Notes: generated from the sequence alone by a model not told the origin. A stretch of 64,000 bases of DNA from Taudactylus pleione (GCA_031769625.1 JAUIMM010000202.1:9472001-9536000), one strand, 5' to 3'. Shown: positions 20,530 to 31,643, counted from the stretch's first letter. Program-made: numbers and translations.

Positions 20530-23500
20530 TAGGTAACCGGAAAAATGTCTACAGGAATACATTCCAGGCAATTTTATCGTTCAGTCCCCGTGGTGATAAA
20601 GTGTCCAAGAGGTGAATCCATTTTGACTCACAGCGTGATAATGATTAATTCCTATCTCCACCTCTAATTGATGTTGGTATGTGGTCTATAATTTTATATT
20701 TGAGACTCGCCAGCGTATGGTTGTGAGCTTTGAAGTGTCATGCCACTGGTTGGTCAATATTCTTACCAAGGAGGGCGTCTCTAATTGCTGACCTCTGTAG
20801 GGCCATACGTTCTCGAAATGTTCATGTAGTTTGACCTACATAATAATAGCCACAAGGGCAAATGATTAAATATACAATATATTGTGTTGTACATGTCAGA
20901 TCGTGCCGGATTTTGAATTTTTGTCCTGTATGGGGATGTTTGAAGTAATGTCCGGCTTCTATATAGCCACAAGTGGTGCAAGAGGGACATTTGTAACATC
21001 CAGGCTTTTTCATTTGCGTGCCTGCCCATTGGATTTGCTGTTTACCTGAGACATCAGTTTTTACTAGTATATCCCTTAAATTGTTGCCTCTTTTATAGCT
21101 GGGCATCAGAGTTTTCTTATGTAAACCTGGAAGTTCATTGTCTCCTGTGATAATAGGCCAAAAAGCTTTAATGGCCCGGGGTACGACAGGACTGGATAAG
21201 GAGTATTCTGTCATGAATGGAATCCGATCGGTAACCTGTTTTTGAGTCTGAGGGATTAGAAGTTGTTCCCTGGGGATAGCTAGTATTTTCCGTTTATTGT
21301 TGTGTAATAGTTTAATACTGTATCCTCTCTCTGCAAATTTTGTTACTACCTGATCAAGAGCACTGCTCAATTGTTCTGGATTACTCATTATACGTGCTGT
21401 TCTCATCATTTGCGATCTAGGAAGCCCCTTAATCAAAGCAGGGGAATGACAACTGCTGTGGTATAGCAATGTGTTACGATCTGTTGTTTTTTGATAAATA
21501 GCAGTAGTAATTTTTTGATCTTCAATTCTGACCGTAACATCTAGATAATTGATTTCTTTCGTACGGTGCTGGAACGTAAGTTTGATGGGTCCAGAAGATC
21601 GATTGATGTCTTCACACAAATTAATTAGAGCTACTTCAGTACCTTTCCATAACATGAACAGATCATCAATATAACGTGTATATAAGATGATATTGTTGGA
21701 AATTTCATGATTAATGAAGAAAAATGTTTCCTCCTGCTGAAACGTAAAAATATTAGCGACATTGGACCCCATCGCACAGCCCGTCTGTTGAAGATAAAAT
21801 TGACCATTGTGTATGAAATAATTTTGTTTGAGTGTCATTTCCAATAACTGGACAAAAGCGGAATGTCCAATCTATCAAACTTATTTTTGTGTAGGAAAGT
21901 ATTCCTGGCTGTTGAACCCAAATTGTGAGGAATAACTGTGTATAAATTTTTTACGTCCATTGTACACAGAATGGTATTGATGGGTACCTCTGATATTTGA
22001 TTAAGTTTAATGAGTAATCGAGTAGTGTCTTTCAAGAAAGTAAGCTGTTTAGAGACATAAGGCTGGATCAGGTAGTCCAAAAATTGGGCAATGGGTTGAA
22101 ATAGGGATCCCCAGGCCGATATAATGGGCCTACCTGGAGGATTGGTACTGTTCTTATGCAGTTTAGGTACGGTGTATAATACATGTATTATCGGAAAGGT
22201 TGCTTTAGGGCCATGTATTCATTTTTAGATATTTGGCCGTTGTTATGGGCTTGTAGTAACAAAGAGTCCAAAGCTTGTTTATATTGGGGTGAAGTAAGCT
22301 TGACATACGTGGTATTATCTGATAATTGTTCATCTACATCTTTGATATATTTATCTAAATCCTGGAGGACAATTCCTCCCCCCTTGTCAGCCGGGCGAAT
22401 GATAATTTGATTGTTATTCTTTAATGCAATTAATGCTTTATGTTCTTCTTTAGTAAGATTGGAGTATTTCTTAGGTTTCGCTGTATTAAATTTAGTCACT
22501 GAATCTTCTAATAGTCGTGAAAAGATTTTTAATGATGGATTATGCGATGGCGGATCAAATGTAGAGATCTTTCTTTGAGTCACAAAGGAATTGGTCATCT
22601 GGATATCCGATGTTTCGCCTTGTTTTTGAAAGAATTATTTAAATCTAAGGGATCTATTGAGATGATGAAAGTCAACTTTCCACTGTAGTTCCTTATGAGC
22701 ATTAGTGGGGATAAATGAAAGACCTTTATTTAACACATTTATTACTGTTTGAGTAAGCGTATGGGACGATAGATTATAAATTAATTCTTCTTTTTGTTGG
22801 TGGGAGGCTTTGTAGACCCTCTCATTTTGTCCTCCTCTCCTCGTAGGCTTATTCCTGGGACTTCGCCCTTGGCTCTGGTAACTCATCCTAAAGGGACAGA
22901 GCGGAGGGTGGCAGTATCATCAGAATCAATTATGTTGAAGTCGCTATCGCTGTTAGATAGCGTGTGATCTTTGCGTGATCTCTGTTTTCGTTGCCTCCAA
23001 GTTGTTCTAGGTGGATAACGTGATTTTTGTGGTAGAGGTTCTGTACCGCTAATCCATCTATACACTTGACATTCCTCATAGTCCGTTCTTACCGTGTCAA
23101 GTTTTCTCCTTTTAAATGCTTTTAAATCATTCTGGTAGGACTGACGTTGGACCTCTAGCTTGTCCCATAAGGGTTTGTTGTTGATGTCATCCAAAAGCAG
23201 TTTATTTTGAATTGTATGCTGTTCAATCTTATCCCGGGTGTGTTGTAGTACTTTGCCTGCCTCCTCTATGACGAGGAGCATTAAGTCTAAACTGCATTTA
23301 TTTAAGACTGAAATCCATTTTTTGTAGAATACAGCGTTGTTTCTCCCAATCATGGGTATATTTCTAACCCTGAAACCTCGTGGTATTTGCTTAGACCGAA
23401 AATAATCGGATAATGATGATCCATGTAACAGGTAATCTATTTCTTTCTTTTTTAATTTCAACAATAAATGATATACATCCTCCGCAGATTGTTGGTCTTG

Positions 23501-23572
23501 AATATCAATTGTACCTTTTTTAAAAAGAATTGCTGACACTTGCGCATCAGTGAAGCTGAATGTTTCTCCCAA
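20530..23572 (-). pseudogene. PLE reverse transcriptase with GIY-YIG endonuclease
   Basis: An N-terminal segment of about 229 codons starts at 23572 (MGETFSFTDAQ) and has no motif I recognise. After frame changes near 22880 and 22620, a segment with RPADKGGGIVLQDLDKYI (about 22380) matches the early RT region. RT motif A is CTMDVKNLYTVIPHNLG (about 21950). Motif B is QQTGCAMGSNVANIF (about 21770). Motif C is RYIDDLFMLW (about 21665), with both catalytic Asp residues. A cysteine cluster CPSCTTCGY (about 20960) precedes the GIY-YIG start YIVYLIICPCGYYYVGQT (about 20850). Its later part, with HFKAHNH and RGGDR, runs in broken frames to about 20540. At least four frame breaks make it inactive. 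Confidence 0.92.
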
Positions 23573-23673
23573 TTGGAGCTGAAAATCTGCAAAGTGAAGG
23601 GATCAGCAGTGGCTTTTTTGTTATCCATTTATAGTGTGTTAAAAAAGGTAAACACTTAAATGATCCAAAATTA

Positions 23674-23867
23674 TCCATGGAAGTTATGTAAACAATCTGC
23701 TAAGAGTAAAGATAGGATACATTCTGGTGGTTGCATACATGACATTTGTTGCTGTAATAGATTATGTAAGTAGCAGGGCTAATGCCACGTATCCACTAGG
23801 CGATTAAAATGAGCGATTGAACGCTAACGACATCGTTCTGAACAGTACAGTATGTATGCTGGTGTGA
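23674..23867. repeat. 194-bp direct repeat, right copy
   Basis: This is the partner of 19535-19727, from TCCATGGAAGTTATGTA to TATGCTGGTGTGA. It has one extra base relative to the left copy. Confidence 0.93.
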
Positions 23868-23929
23868 CTGCATTTTGGTGAGCACCCGGGTACTTCTATA
23901 TTTTATGTGGAGTGCCGGTCTAATTGGTG

Positions 23930-23933
<4 letters not shown>

Positions 23934-23971
<38 letters not shown>

Positions 23972-23996
23972 CACATATATATATATATATATATAT
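23934..23996. repeat. TA microsatellite, target of the next hAT
   Basis: About 60 bp of TA/TACA repeats continue after the hAT at 26847-26863. The element therefore landed inside a TA microsatellite. Confidence 0.95.
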
Positions 23997-24166
23997 TAGG
24001 GGTGAGCGGGTTTGGATTTCTGAAATCCAAACCCCCCCGAGCCCCCCCGATCCGAGGGGGGGCCCCCCCGATCCGAGTCAGGCTCGACTTTTCCCGCCTG
24101 ACTCGGATCTGAAATCGAGGCAAAACGTCATCATCCCGCCTTCCGGGTCTCGCGGGTTTTGGATCC

Positions 24167-24174
24167 TATATAAG
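24167..24174 (+). promoter_or_regulatory. TATA box of the hAT element
   Basis: TATATAAG follows CTCGCGGGTTTTGGATCC. The same block with TATATAAAAG is conserved in the second left end at 62165. The conservation suggests the element's own promoter, upstream of the GTGGACAGTGAAGAGGGAGG leader. Confidence 0.8.
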
Positions 24175-24295
24175 GTACCCGCGTCGGCGCCATTTTCTCA
24201 CTCGGCTGTGGACAGTGAAGAGGGAGGGTGGGAGTTAGGGCTGGCTGGGCTGTGTAGTGTAGTGTAGTGCAGAGTAGTTTTGTGCTGTGCTGTGC

Positions 24296-24480
24296 TGCGC
24301 TGTGCTGCTGTTGTCCATAGGGGCTGTGTCCACTACTTCAAAGTCCATAGGGGCTGGCTGTGTTGTGCTGTGCTGCTGTTGTCCATAGGGGCTGTGTCCA
24401 CTACTTCAAAGTCCATAGGGGAGCTGGACTGTGTTGTGCAGTCAGTTGTCCATAGGGGCTGTGTCCACTCCAAAGTCCTG
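24296..24480 (+). repeat. Three roughly 70-bp tandem repeats in the hAT leader
   Basis: The units read TTGTCCATAGGGGCTGTGTC, CACTACTTCAAAGTCCATAGG and then GGCTG-rich sequence. Two are nearly identical and the third is shortened. Similar CATAGGGGCTGGCTG pieces occur at 62250-62300. Confidence 0.88.
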
Positions 24481-24887
24481 TGCAGTGTCCCAATCCTAAA
24501 GGGGTGCTGTAGTGTTGTCCAGGGGGTGCTCTGTCTGTCAGGAGTGCTCCCCCCAAGTGCTAAAAAAAAATATATTTTTTCTGTGTTTGTGAATTGTGAA
24601 GTAAAGGGCTGGCTGGCTTGACCGTTAAAGGGTGCTGTAACCCCCAAAGTACACTCCAAACCAACTAAAAAAATATTTTCTGTGTTTGTGAATTGTGTGG
24701 GCTGTAGCTGCACGTGCATCAACAAAGTAGTGCCAAGCGTGCGCCTGTGTCATAAGTAAAGGGCCGGCTGGCTCATTTCTTAAAGGGTGGTGTAACCCAC
24801 AAAGTGCACTACTCTCCAGCAAAAATAAAAAAATATTTTCTGTGTTTGTGTGCGCCTTAGCTGCATGTATATATCAATATAACATAA

Positions 24888-25262
24888 ATGGAGGACCAAA
24901 CTTTCTCCGATAAAAATAAAATAGGGAAAGATCAAGAACCACTTCCTCCTAGTGCTGAAGCTGCTGCTGGGAGTTGTTCATCATCCCAGAGAGGAAGTAG
25001 GAACACCACTACTTTTACTAAACAATTGACCCTCCAACAGTCCCTAGCGATGAGGATGAAGTACGACAGCAGTCATCCTGAAGCAAAACTTATAACTGAG
25101 GCCTTGACTGCTATGTTGGTGTTAGACGTGCGTCCGGTATCCGCCATTAGTGCAGTGGGATTTAGACAATTGATGGAGGTAGTGTGTCCCCGGTTCCAAA
25201 TCCCATCTAGATTCCACCTGCATCCTCAAAGCAGCAGCTACAAGCGTGCGTCTGTCTGTTAA
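24888..25262 (+). pseudogene. hAT transposase, N-terminal part (ZBED-like class)
   Basis: The start at 24888 is the first ATG after the leader. Residues 1-45 are a low-complexity Ser/Pro/Ala region. Residues 46-110 hold the conserved hAT segment TLQQSLAMRMKYDSSHPEAK, LITEALTAMLVLDVRPVSAI and GFRQLMEVVCPRFQIPSRF, which normally precedes the RNase-H-like core. No BED zinc finger is visible. Right after the IPSR motif, homology stops and repeat-derived codons (KRASVC) lead to a stop. The first two catalytic acidic residues would lie in the missing part. Confidence 0.85.
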
Positions 25263-25815
25263 AGGGTGGTGTAACCCTCAAAGTGCGCTCCACAAACAAT
25301 AAAAAAATTTTCTTCTTTTTTCTGTCTTTGTGAAATGTGTGGACTGTAGCCGCACCTGCATCCTTAAAGCAGCAGCGACAAGCGTGCGTCTGTCTGTTAA
25401 AGGGTGGTGACACCCTCAAAGTGTGCTCCACAAACAATAAAAATATTCTTCTTTTTTTTCTCTTTGTAAAATGTGTGGGCTGTAGCCGCACCTGCATCCT
25501 TAAAGCAGCAGCGACAAGCGTGCGTCTGTCTGTTAAAGGGTCGTGTAACCCTCAAAGTGCGCTCCACAAACAATCAAAAAATTCTTCTTTTTTTTTCTGT
25601 CTTTGTGAAATGTGTGGGCTGTAGCCACACCTGCATCCTTAAAGTAGCAGCAACAAGCGTGCGTCTGTCTGTTAAAGGGTGGTGTAACCCTCAAAGTGCG
25701 CTCCACAAACAATAAGAAAATTCTTTTTTTTTTTCCTGTCTTTGTGAATTGTGTGGGCTGTGGCCGCACCTACATCCTCAAAGCAGCAGCGACAAGCGTG
25801 CGTCTGTCTGTTAAA
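25203..25815 (+). repeat. 138-bp tandem array replacing the transposase core
   Basis: The AAAGGGTGGTGTAACCC landmark lies at 25261, 25399, 25535 and 25674, with a partial at 25813. Units of 136-139 bp contain GCAGCAGCGACAAGCGTGCG, CTGTCTGTTAAAGGG, CTCAAAGTGCGCTCC and a T-rich stretch ending TTTGTGAAATGTG. Two older, diverged units lie in the leader (landmark at 24627 and 24783), so the array unit derives from the element's own leader. The array sits exactly where the catalytic core should be. Confidence 0.95.
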
Positions 25816-26218
25816 GGATTACATCGGTGACAGCATCCAAGTAGGCATGTCAGACAGTCCGTATATGTACTGGCAGGAAAAAGAGGCAATTTGGAGGCCC
25901 CTGTACAAACTGGCTCTATTTTACCTGAGTTGCCCCCCCTCCAGTGTGCACTCCGAAAGAGTGTTTAGTGCAGCCGGGAACCTTGTCAGCAAAAGGCGTA
26001 GGAGGTTGCTTCCACAAAATGTGGAGAAGATGATGTTCATAAAAATGAATTATCAACTTTTCCAGGGAGACCAGCCTCCAGAACGTACAGAGGGACCTGT
26101 AGTGGTGGATTCCAGCGGGGACGAATTAATACTCTGTGAGGATGAGGATGTACACAACACTGAAGAGGGTGAGGAATCGGTGAATGAGGAGGATGAGGAC
26201 GACATCTTGCCTCCGTAG
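25816..26218 (+). pseudogene. hAT transposase, C-terminal dimerisation domain
   Basis: In the frame that enters from the last repeat unit, the sequence reads YWQEKEAIWRPLYKLALFYL then SCPPSSVHSERVFSAAGNLV and KRRRRLLPQNVEKMMFIKMN. This is the hATC domain. The Glu in SER-FS, the third catalytic acidic residue of hAT enzymes, is retained. An acidic tail (EDEDVHNTEEGEESVNEEDEDD) ends at a stop at 26216-26218. The start of any real protein is unclear, since the core is gone. Confidence 0.9.
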
Positions 26219-26981
26219 AGCCAGTTTGTGCAGGGCCAGATTAATTGCCAGCTTGTTTTGTGGGGGACCAAACGAACCAATCATTTCAGCCACAGTCGTG
26301 TGGCAGACCCTGGCGCTGAAATGATTGGTTTGTTAAAGTGTGCATGTCCTGTTTATACAACATAAGGGTGGGTGGGAGGGCCCAAGGACAATTCCATCTT
26401 GCACCTCTTTTTTTTCTTTGCATTATGTACTGTTTGGGGCCTAGTTTTTCAAACTGCCATCCTGTCTGCCACTGCAGTGTCACTCCTAGATGGGCCACGT
26501 GTTTGTGCCACCCACTCGTGTCGCTTAGCTTAGTCATCCATCTACCTCGGTGCAACCTTTTGGACATAAAAACACTATTGTGAGGTGTGAGGTGTTCAGA
26601 ATAAACTGGAAATGAGTGGAAATTATGGTTTTTGAGGTTAATAATAGCATAGGAGCAGAAAAATCAACACATTCTGTGATTTTAGCAGTTTTTATGCTTT
26701 TTAAAAAAAAAATACAGATCCAAAACACAAAATCCAGAACCCAAAACACCGAAGGGTGGTTTTGGCAAAACCAATCCAGATCCAAAACACGAAGAAAGAT
26801 CCAAATCCAAAACCAAAACACGAAAAGTGGCCGGTGCACACCCCTAATATATATATATATATTTATAGAAGCAAAAAACATTTTTATATATTTGCAAGGG
26901 AGTAAAAACATATCCACACCACAGTTCAAACTATTACCCTATTTTGAATAATCATCAATCACTTATAGCATCATCTCATCC

Positions 26982-27310
26982 CAGGGCCGGCTTTTGGGGT
27001 GTTCGACCAATGCGGTCGAACAGGGTCGCCACCCCATGGATGCTGCGAGCATGCGCGTGGCATCCATACAGTGGCGGGAGAGGGCTGGGGGAAGCCCAGC
27101 TAGTGATGGAGTGCAGGGCTCTCCCCCAGCCTGACGTTACACGGGAGGCGTGCCATGCGGGCACGTCCCCAAATAACGTCACTTATGGGGTGTGGGCTAT
27201 GGTAATTATGCCACACACAATTTTTGGTTGCGCACGGCTTCGACGCACGCGACTAGAGGCGATTTACACCGAGCCGGCACATAGTGATGCTACCCCTGGA
27301 ACCAGCCCAG
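26982..27310. mobile_element. hAT-type MITE (CAGGGCCGGCTTTTGG end)
   Basis: The left end is CAGGGCCGGCTTTTGG and the right end CCTGGAACCAGCCCAG is an imperfect inverse. Perfect duplications TCTCATCC lie at 26974-26981 and 27311-27318. The body is GC-rich, with TGCGGTCGAACAGGG as in the 17353 element. It is non-coding. Confidence 0.9.
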
Positions 27311-27419
27311 TCTCATCCTCACTGGCAACAACTTTACCAATCCTTTGGGTTCAGCTGGAGTTTCTTATTTGGGTAATATGAATGTTTATAAACCTATTAG
27401 TCAATGTTTGGTACTGTGA

Positions 27420-27573
27420 AGGGTATAAAGTGGAGATGTTGCCCATAGCAACCAATCAGATTCTAGCTATTATTTTCTAGAAGGTGCTAGATAAATGCTA
27501 AGTAGAATCTGATTGGTTGCTATGGGTAACAACTCCACTTCTAAAAACTGTCACTTTAGTAGATATACCCCTA
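27420..27573. mobile_element. Palindromic MITE
   Basis: GTTGCCCATAGCAACCAATC and AGATTCTAGC pair with GCTAAGTAGAATCT and GATTGGTTGCTATGGGTAAC across a short loop. The right end extends to TATACCCCT and the left is shortened at GGGTATA. Flanking trinucleotides are not clearly duplicated. This resembles a common frog MITE type, from memory only. Confidence 0.8.
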
Positions 27574-27684
27574 AATCTCTTTTTGTGTGTCTGTTTATGT
27601 ATTTCGCAAGGCACTTACAATGAGTTAGTATTAATCCCTGTAGCTAGGGAAATACTTTTATTTTTATTGGTCAGAGCCTGCACA

Positions 27685-27975
27685 CAGAGGTCATCCTTTA
27701 GAATGTAAGCTCTCAGAAGCAGGGACCTCTTCCCTCATGTGCTTCTCATTTTCTTATACTCTTTACTCCCCATTAGGGCATCTAACACATGACTGCCAAC
27801 TCCCGGCTGCTTATTGTGAGTACTTTTATTGCAGCAATGTATATAAGTTGTGTCCTTGTCCTGCACTGTAATGTACTGTAAGTTACTTGTTTATTGTTCA
27901 CTTATTAGTTCTATGTACTATGTAAGGCGCTGCGGAACACTTGTGGCACCATATAAATAAAGGATAATAATAATC
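27685..27975 (+). repeat. SINE or LINE 3' tail fragment
   Basis: It contains TAGAATGTAAGCTCTCAGAAG, GGGACCTCTTCCCTCATG, GTAAGGCGCTGCGGAACAC and ACCATATAAATAAAGG, ending in ATAATAATAAT. The last 50 bp resemble the 3' tail of the 14721 SINE. It lacks the tRNA head, so it is a 5'-truncated copy or a related LINE end. Confidence 0.75.
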
Positions 27976-28281
27976 AAGATGCAAAGAAGCAAACAAACAA
28001 ATAAATAGTTGTAGAAGCTTTACTGTGGTTAATGACTGAGAGTAGGACAGAGTATAAGCTGATTGTCATTTTATTGGAGAGAAAACACAACTAAATATAG
28101 AAAATCCTCAACAGACATGCATTAATATTTGACAAAATATAAGTGACTCCGTTAAGTTATTATGGTTAATAATTGATTTAAATTTTGGGCATTTATCCCA
28201 TCAATGCTAGTATCAATATATTAATAATGGAGTCTACTACCACAAATCATATTTTTCTGAGTCTGCACTCTCTTCTTATAG

Positions 28282-28582
28282 CATACATGCCTACTCTTCC
28301 TGGAGTCGCGGGAGGCTCCCGATTTTTCTGGCAACCAAAAGAGTAGGCAAATCTTCCACATCCCGCCCACTTCCTAGTGAAGTGGGCAGGGTGGGGAGAT
28401 TTTCCGAGACATTTGCATGTCCGTATGAATCGGGTGTGGCTAAATGGCGCAAATCGCGGGGACTTCCTGTAAAGAGGGCGGGGCCTAATAACAGCTATTG
28501 TCTGGCCCCGCCCCCGAAGGTGAAAGAAAAAGGTCCTCTCCGGCTGCTCCCGGAATGCCGCCATGCAGAGTCGGTAAGTATG
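28282..28582. mobile_element. Small TIR element (CATACATGCCTAC ends)
   Basis: The ends CATACATGCCTAC and inverted CATACTTACCGAC agree at 10 of 13 bases. Flanking 8-mers TCTTATAG and ACTTACAG agree at 6 of 8, suggesting an older hAT-type insertion. The body has hairpins such as CCCGCCCACTTC with GAAGTGGGCAGGG. Confidence 0.7.
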
Positions 28583-28725
28583 ACTTACAGTCAGATTGTT
28601 GTGGAAGGAGCTGCATGCGACCAAGGTCCATCCCTTAGGGAATCTAATGTAGGTGTAGTCTTTCAGGCAGCACCCTTTATTCATATAGCAGGAGGTGACT
28701 GCGGTATGTCCCACTCAATTTTTTC

Positions 28726-29576
28726 ATAGAGATGAATGGTTTGGAATTGACTCGGTTTACTCAGATCTGAAAATGAGGCAAAACGCCATCTATACGCCAT
28801 GGGCGATCCAAGATATCAACTTGCTAAAAGAACCGAGTAAAAAATATGGTAGTTGCTCAATCAGCTTAATATACTATAGGTGCTTGTAAAGGGCGGGGTT
28901 TACACTGAACACAGAAAAAAGAAAATTGCCCTCCAGCACACACCTTATACTGCCATGTGGAGGTTTTTTGGGGTACCTCCAAGGTAAGTTAGCTCTCAGC
29001 TCATACTTGTACTGTTATCATGCAGTACATCAATTTGTTATTATATGACCCAGAGTGGGTGCTACTATTATGTAGCAATAATTATTTTGGGGTGAGCATT
29101 TGGGAGTGGAGCCCCTGGGATTGTTCTGGCTGGACTTTGCTCATGGCATCACCACTTAATTCACATAGAATATTTTTTCACTTTGCTATGCGTTTGTGTA
29201 TTATTTATGTCATTTTAATTCTTTTACATCTCATTAACACTTATTGATTTATCTTTACACACCTATCCTTTAACACTTCACTATCACCTTTTTTCCCCTT
29301 TTCATTTGATGCCCTGGGGGTGGTCCTTGGCTGAAATTTTTTGGGGTGCCTTGCTTCTCGGATGTGAACCCCTTAATGTTAGGGACGCTGGTATAGAGGA
29401 GCCTTGACGACGGCCCAGCGCTTATTCATATATTTGCAAATGTATGTAAACCAATACCTCTGAATTTCTATTATCATGTAGGATTCAAGTATTTTTGATT
29501 TATCTGCAGTGTGCTGGAGGGCAATTTTCTTTTTTCTGTGTAAAAGAACCGAGTCAAATCCAAACCGCTCATCTCA
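28726..29576. mobile_element. hAT MITE (TAGAGATGAATGG ends) carrying a nested element
   Basis: The left end ATAGAGATGAATGGTTTGG and inverted right end TGAGATGAGCGGTTTGG continue into matching GACTCGGTT stretches. Perfect 8-mers ATTTTTTC lie at 28718-28725 and 29577-29584. The left 180 bp carry AAATGAGGCAAAACGCCATC, shared with the hAT left ends at 24115 and 62115. Most of the rest is the nested 28909-29541 element. Confidence 0.88.
28909..29541. mobile_element. Nested TIR element (ACACAGAAAAAAGAAAATTG ends)
   Basis: Perfect or near-perfect 33-bp inverted ends lie at 28909-28941 and 29509-29541 (CCCTCCAGCACAC inside). The body is 570 bp, AT-rich, with no coding region. I found no clear target duplication. 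The superfamily is unknown. Confidence 0.85.
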
Positions 29577-29584
29577 ATTTTTTC

Positions 29585-30976
29585 GTAAAGTGTCCAATAA
29601 GGTCCAGTTTGGTAGTTGCACTTTCAGATATAAAAGATTAGTAAATTTCATTTTGAAACGAGGAAGAAATTACATTGGTCCCGCAGTAGATACAGTTGGT
29701 TCTTACGGGTGAGACTCTGGTCCCCGACAGGGAAGGGGGGGGGGGTGTATTGGTGTCCTTGTGATCAACTGTGCTGCCCTAATCTTTCAATCTGCGAACG
29801 GATCTAGTTCTTTTTGTCTTAGTCTTTCTCACCTACCACCGCTGATATAGTCATTATATCCCCCAAGTCTCCTTCCGGTACCTTTATTTTTTTCATCTTC
29901 TTATTCTCCCCAGTTCACTTTCTAAAATACATTCAACCAAAACAAAACAGAAGTAATACATACATAAGCGTATCTATAATGGGTACAGGATGTGCAGTGC
30001 ACATGGGCCCACACTGCAGTCCTTGCACCCATAAGTTGTACTTACCTCTCTTCTGACATTGCTGTAATTAGCAGTGTAATCAACGGGAAAATGGAGCAAA
30101 TGTCCTTTTCCAGGAGATCTGTGCATTAGTAGTAGAAAAGTAATTGGAAAATGGTGCGAGAGCCATTTCCCCGAAATTCTGCTCATTTACAGTACAATTT
30201 TCTAACTGGTGCATGCGAGACGGGGATGGGTTGGTGGGACACATGGAGGCTGCACATGGACCACCTCCTCTCTTAAACCATCCTTGAATATAAGTAAATT
30301 TTAACTTTTTGAAAATGTTTGTTATTTTGTATGTTACTTATAAATTTACACGCTGGACATTTTTGCATTGTCTTGAAATCAAAATATTATGCAGTTACAG
30401 AACATGTTTTGTCACTACGTGGCCATCTGAAACTCCAATCACTATTAAGGAGTCTTTAATAAAACGTAAGAGTATAATTTTGTTGACAACTGCACAGAAG
30501 ACCAATTTGTGATAAGAAGACAACTGTAGTAGAACTGTCAAATATTAAGCACTCAAATACTACTTTTCTCAATAAAGATAGTGATCAAGCATGCCTGGAG
30601 GGGTCTCTTATCACAGTACATGCCTCTCTGGGCTGGAGGATGTTTCTCACATGAATCTTAGTTGATACAATCTTAGGGGTGTATGTATCAGAGAAAAGTG
30701 GGACAAACTTAAAACATTTAAATGAAATCTGTAGTAAAGTATATCACAAGAGGATGTTAAATTGTCAATCATGTTAGTTGGATCTTTCTGCTTAGTACAT
30801 CTGTTGAAGATTTTTAAGATTGAGATTTTACCAGATTTTAACTAGTTGCATTTATTACAATTAGTTATTAAATGATGGAAAGTTAACTAGACTTACTTAT
30901 AACAGTCTAGAAAACTGTGGAAAAGATCAGTGCTACACATTCATTTATAATATGTTACTAATTTGAAGTAGTCCAA
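29585..30976. other. No gene; unassigned repeats
   Basis: A purine/GC patch around 29960-30280 (TATCTATAATGGGT, GTGCACATGGGCCC) may be an old hAT MITE, but its ends are unclear. The rest is AT-rich. Confidence 0.4.
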
Positions 30977-31465
30977 GGGCCTGATTCAGGGACGGATGGA
31001 ATGGCAATTTATACACAGATCGAGCGATTGTTTGCCATTACGCATGCATATAAGCTGCACGTGCTGCGATGGTCTTGGGATTCCTCACGCCCAGAGAACC
31101 CAATCACAAATTGAGTGACAGGTAGCCAGTGTTTGGGGGAGGTAATGGGGGGTGGATTTAAATTGCAGACGTGTTGGACCATTTAAACACTGTTATATGG
31201 GTGTACATAAATTAGCCCTTGCTGCCTCCTACGCAGCATGAGAGCCCCTCTGCGTGTCAGGAGAGCTGCAGTGTTTGCGGCTGGTCAGATGTACGTCGAT
31301 GTTACCAATATTTACGCAGGTAAGCGATGTCGTACACAGATGAGAAGGTAGCAGTGGGCATACCTATGCTCAGGTGATATTTGGGACTATTAGCATGTTT
31401 TTGCAGCTGCGTACTGTGCTGCAACGAAGCTGCGAACTCATTAGCATCCATCTTTATATCAGGCC
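30977..31465. mobile_element. Possible GGGCCTGATTCAG-ended element
   Basis: The left end GGGCCTGATTCAGGGACGG and inverted right end GGCCTGATATAAAGATGG resemble multi-hairpin termini. Flanks CAA and GTA do not match. Internal palindromes are weak (GCATGAGAGCCCCTC, TGCAGCTGCG). It is probably an old relative. Confidence 0.5.
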
Positions 31466-31643
31466 GTAAGTTCGCAGCACTTGGGTATTAGGAGCGTTTC
31501 CCGTATCCTCTCATAAACATGGAAATAGCAAATGGATATCACTTGTTGCAGATTGGACCAAAAAACTAAAGAAAACTATATAGGGACCAGTTCTGAGTTG
31601 CATGAATGTCAGCCGCAATTACACTCATGTGCAAGGAACTATA

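Larger units (their letters stand above)
19728..23673 (-). mobile_element. Penelope-like retroelement (PLE), nearly complete
   Basis: On the minus strand there is an N-terminal region, a reverse transcriptase and a C-terminal GIY-YIG endonuclease (see the coding entry), followed by a roughly 0.8-kb 3' region containing a hammerhead-like motif at 19847-19890. Direct repeats of 193/194 bp bound it. PLEs prime from DNA nicked by their own endonuclease and are distinct from LINE and LTR elements. The coding frame is broken into several pieces, so the copy is dead but not old. No matching hammerhead is seen at the 5' side (23600-23673). Confidence 0.9.
23997..26846 (+). mobile_element. hAT element with a gutted transposase
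   Basis: The ends are TAGGGGTGAGCGGG and, inverted, TAGGGGTGTGCACCGG. Flanking 8-mers are both ATATATAT, but they lie in a microsatellite, so the duplication is only consistent with hAT, not proof. Next to the left end are palindromic GTTTGGATTTCTGAAATCCAAAC and GACTCGGATC motifs, then a TATA box, roughly 70-bp repeats, a short coding part, a 138-bp tandem array and the transposase C-terminus. The right subterminal 350 bp match the elements ending at 5119, 37690 and 61655. A related left end is at 62038. Confidence 0.92.

Noticed and set aside
24280..24621. 113-codon Cys/Val-rich ORF
   Set aside because: It reads through the roughly 70-bp leader repeats of the hAT element and ignores the transposase frame.
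26225..26245. CAGGGCCAGATTAA as another hAT-type end
   Set aside because: The same place in the related hAT at 58826 reads GCAAGGGCCTTCAAATTGCC, so this is hAT internal sequence that happens to look like the end.
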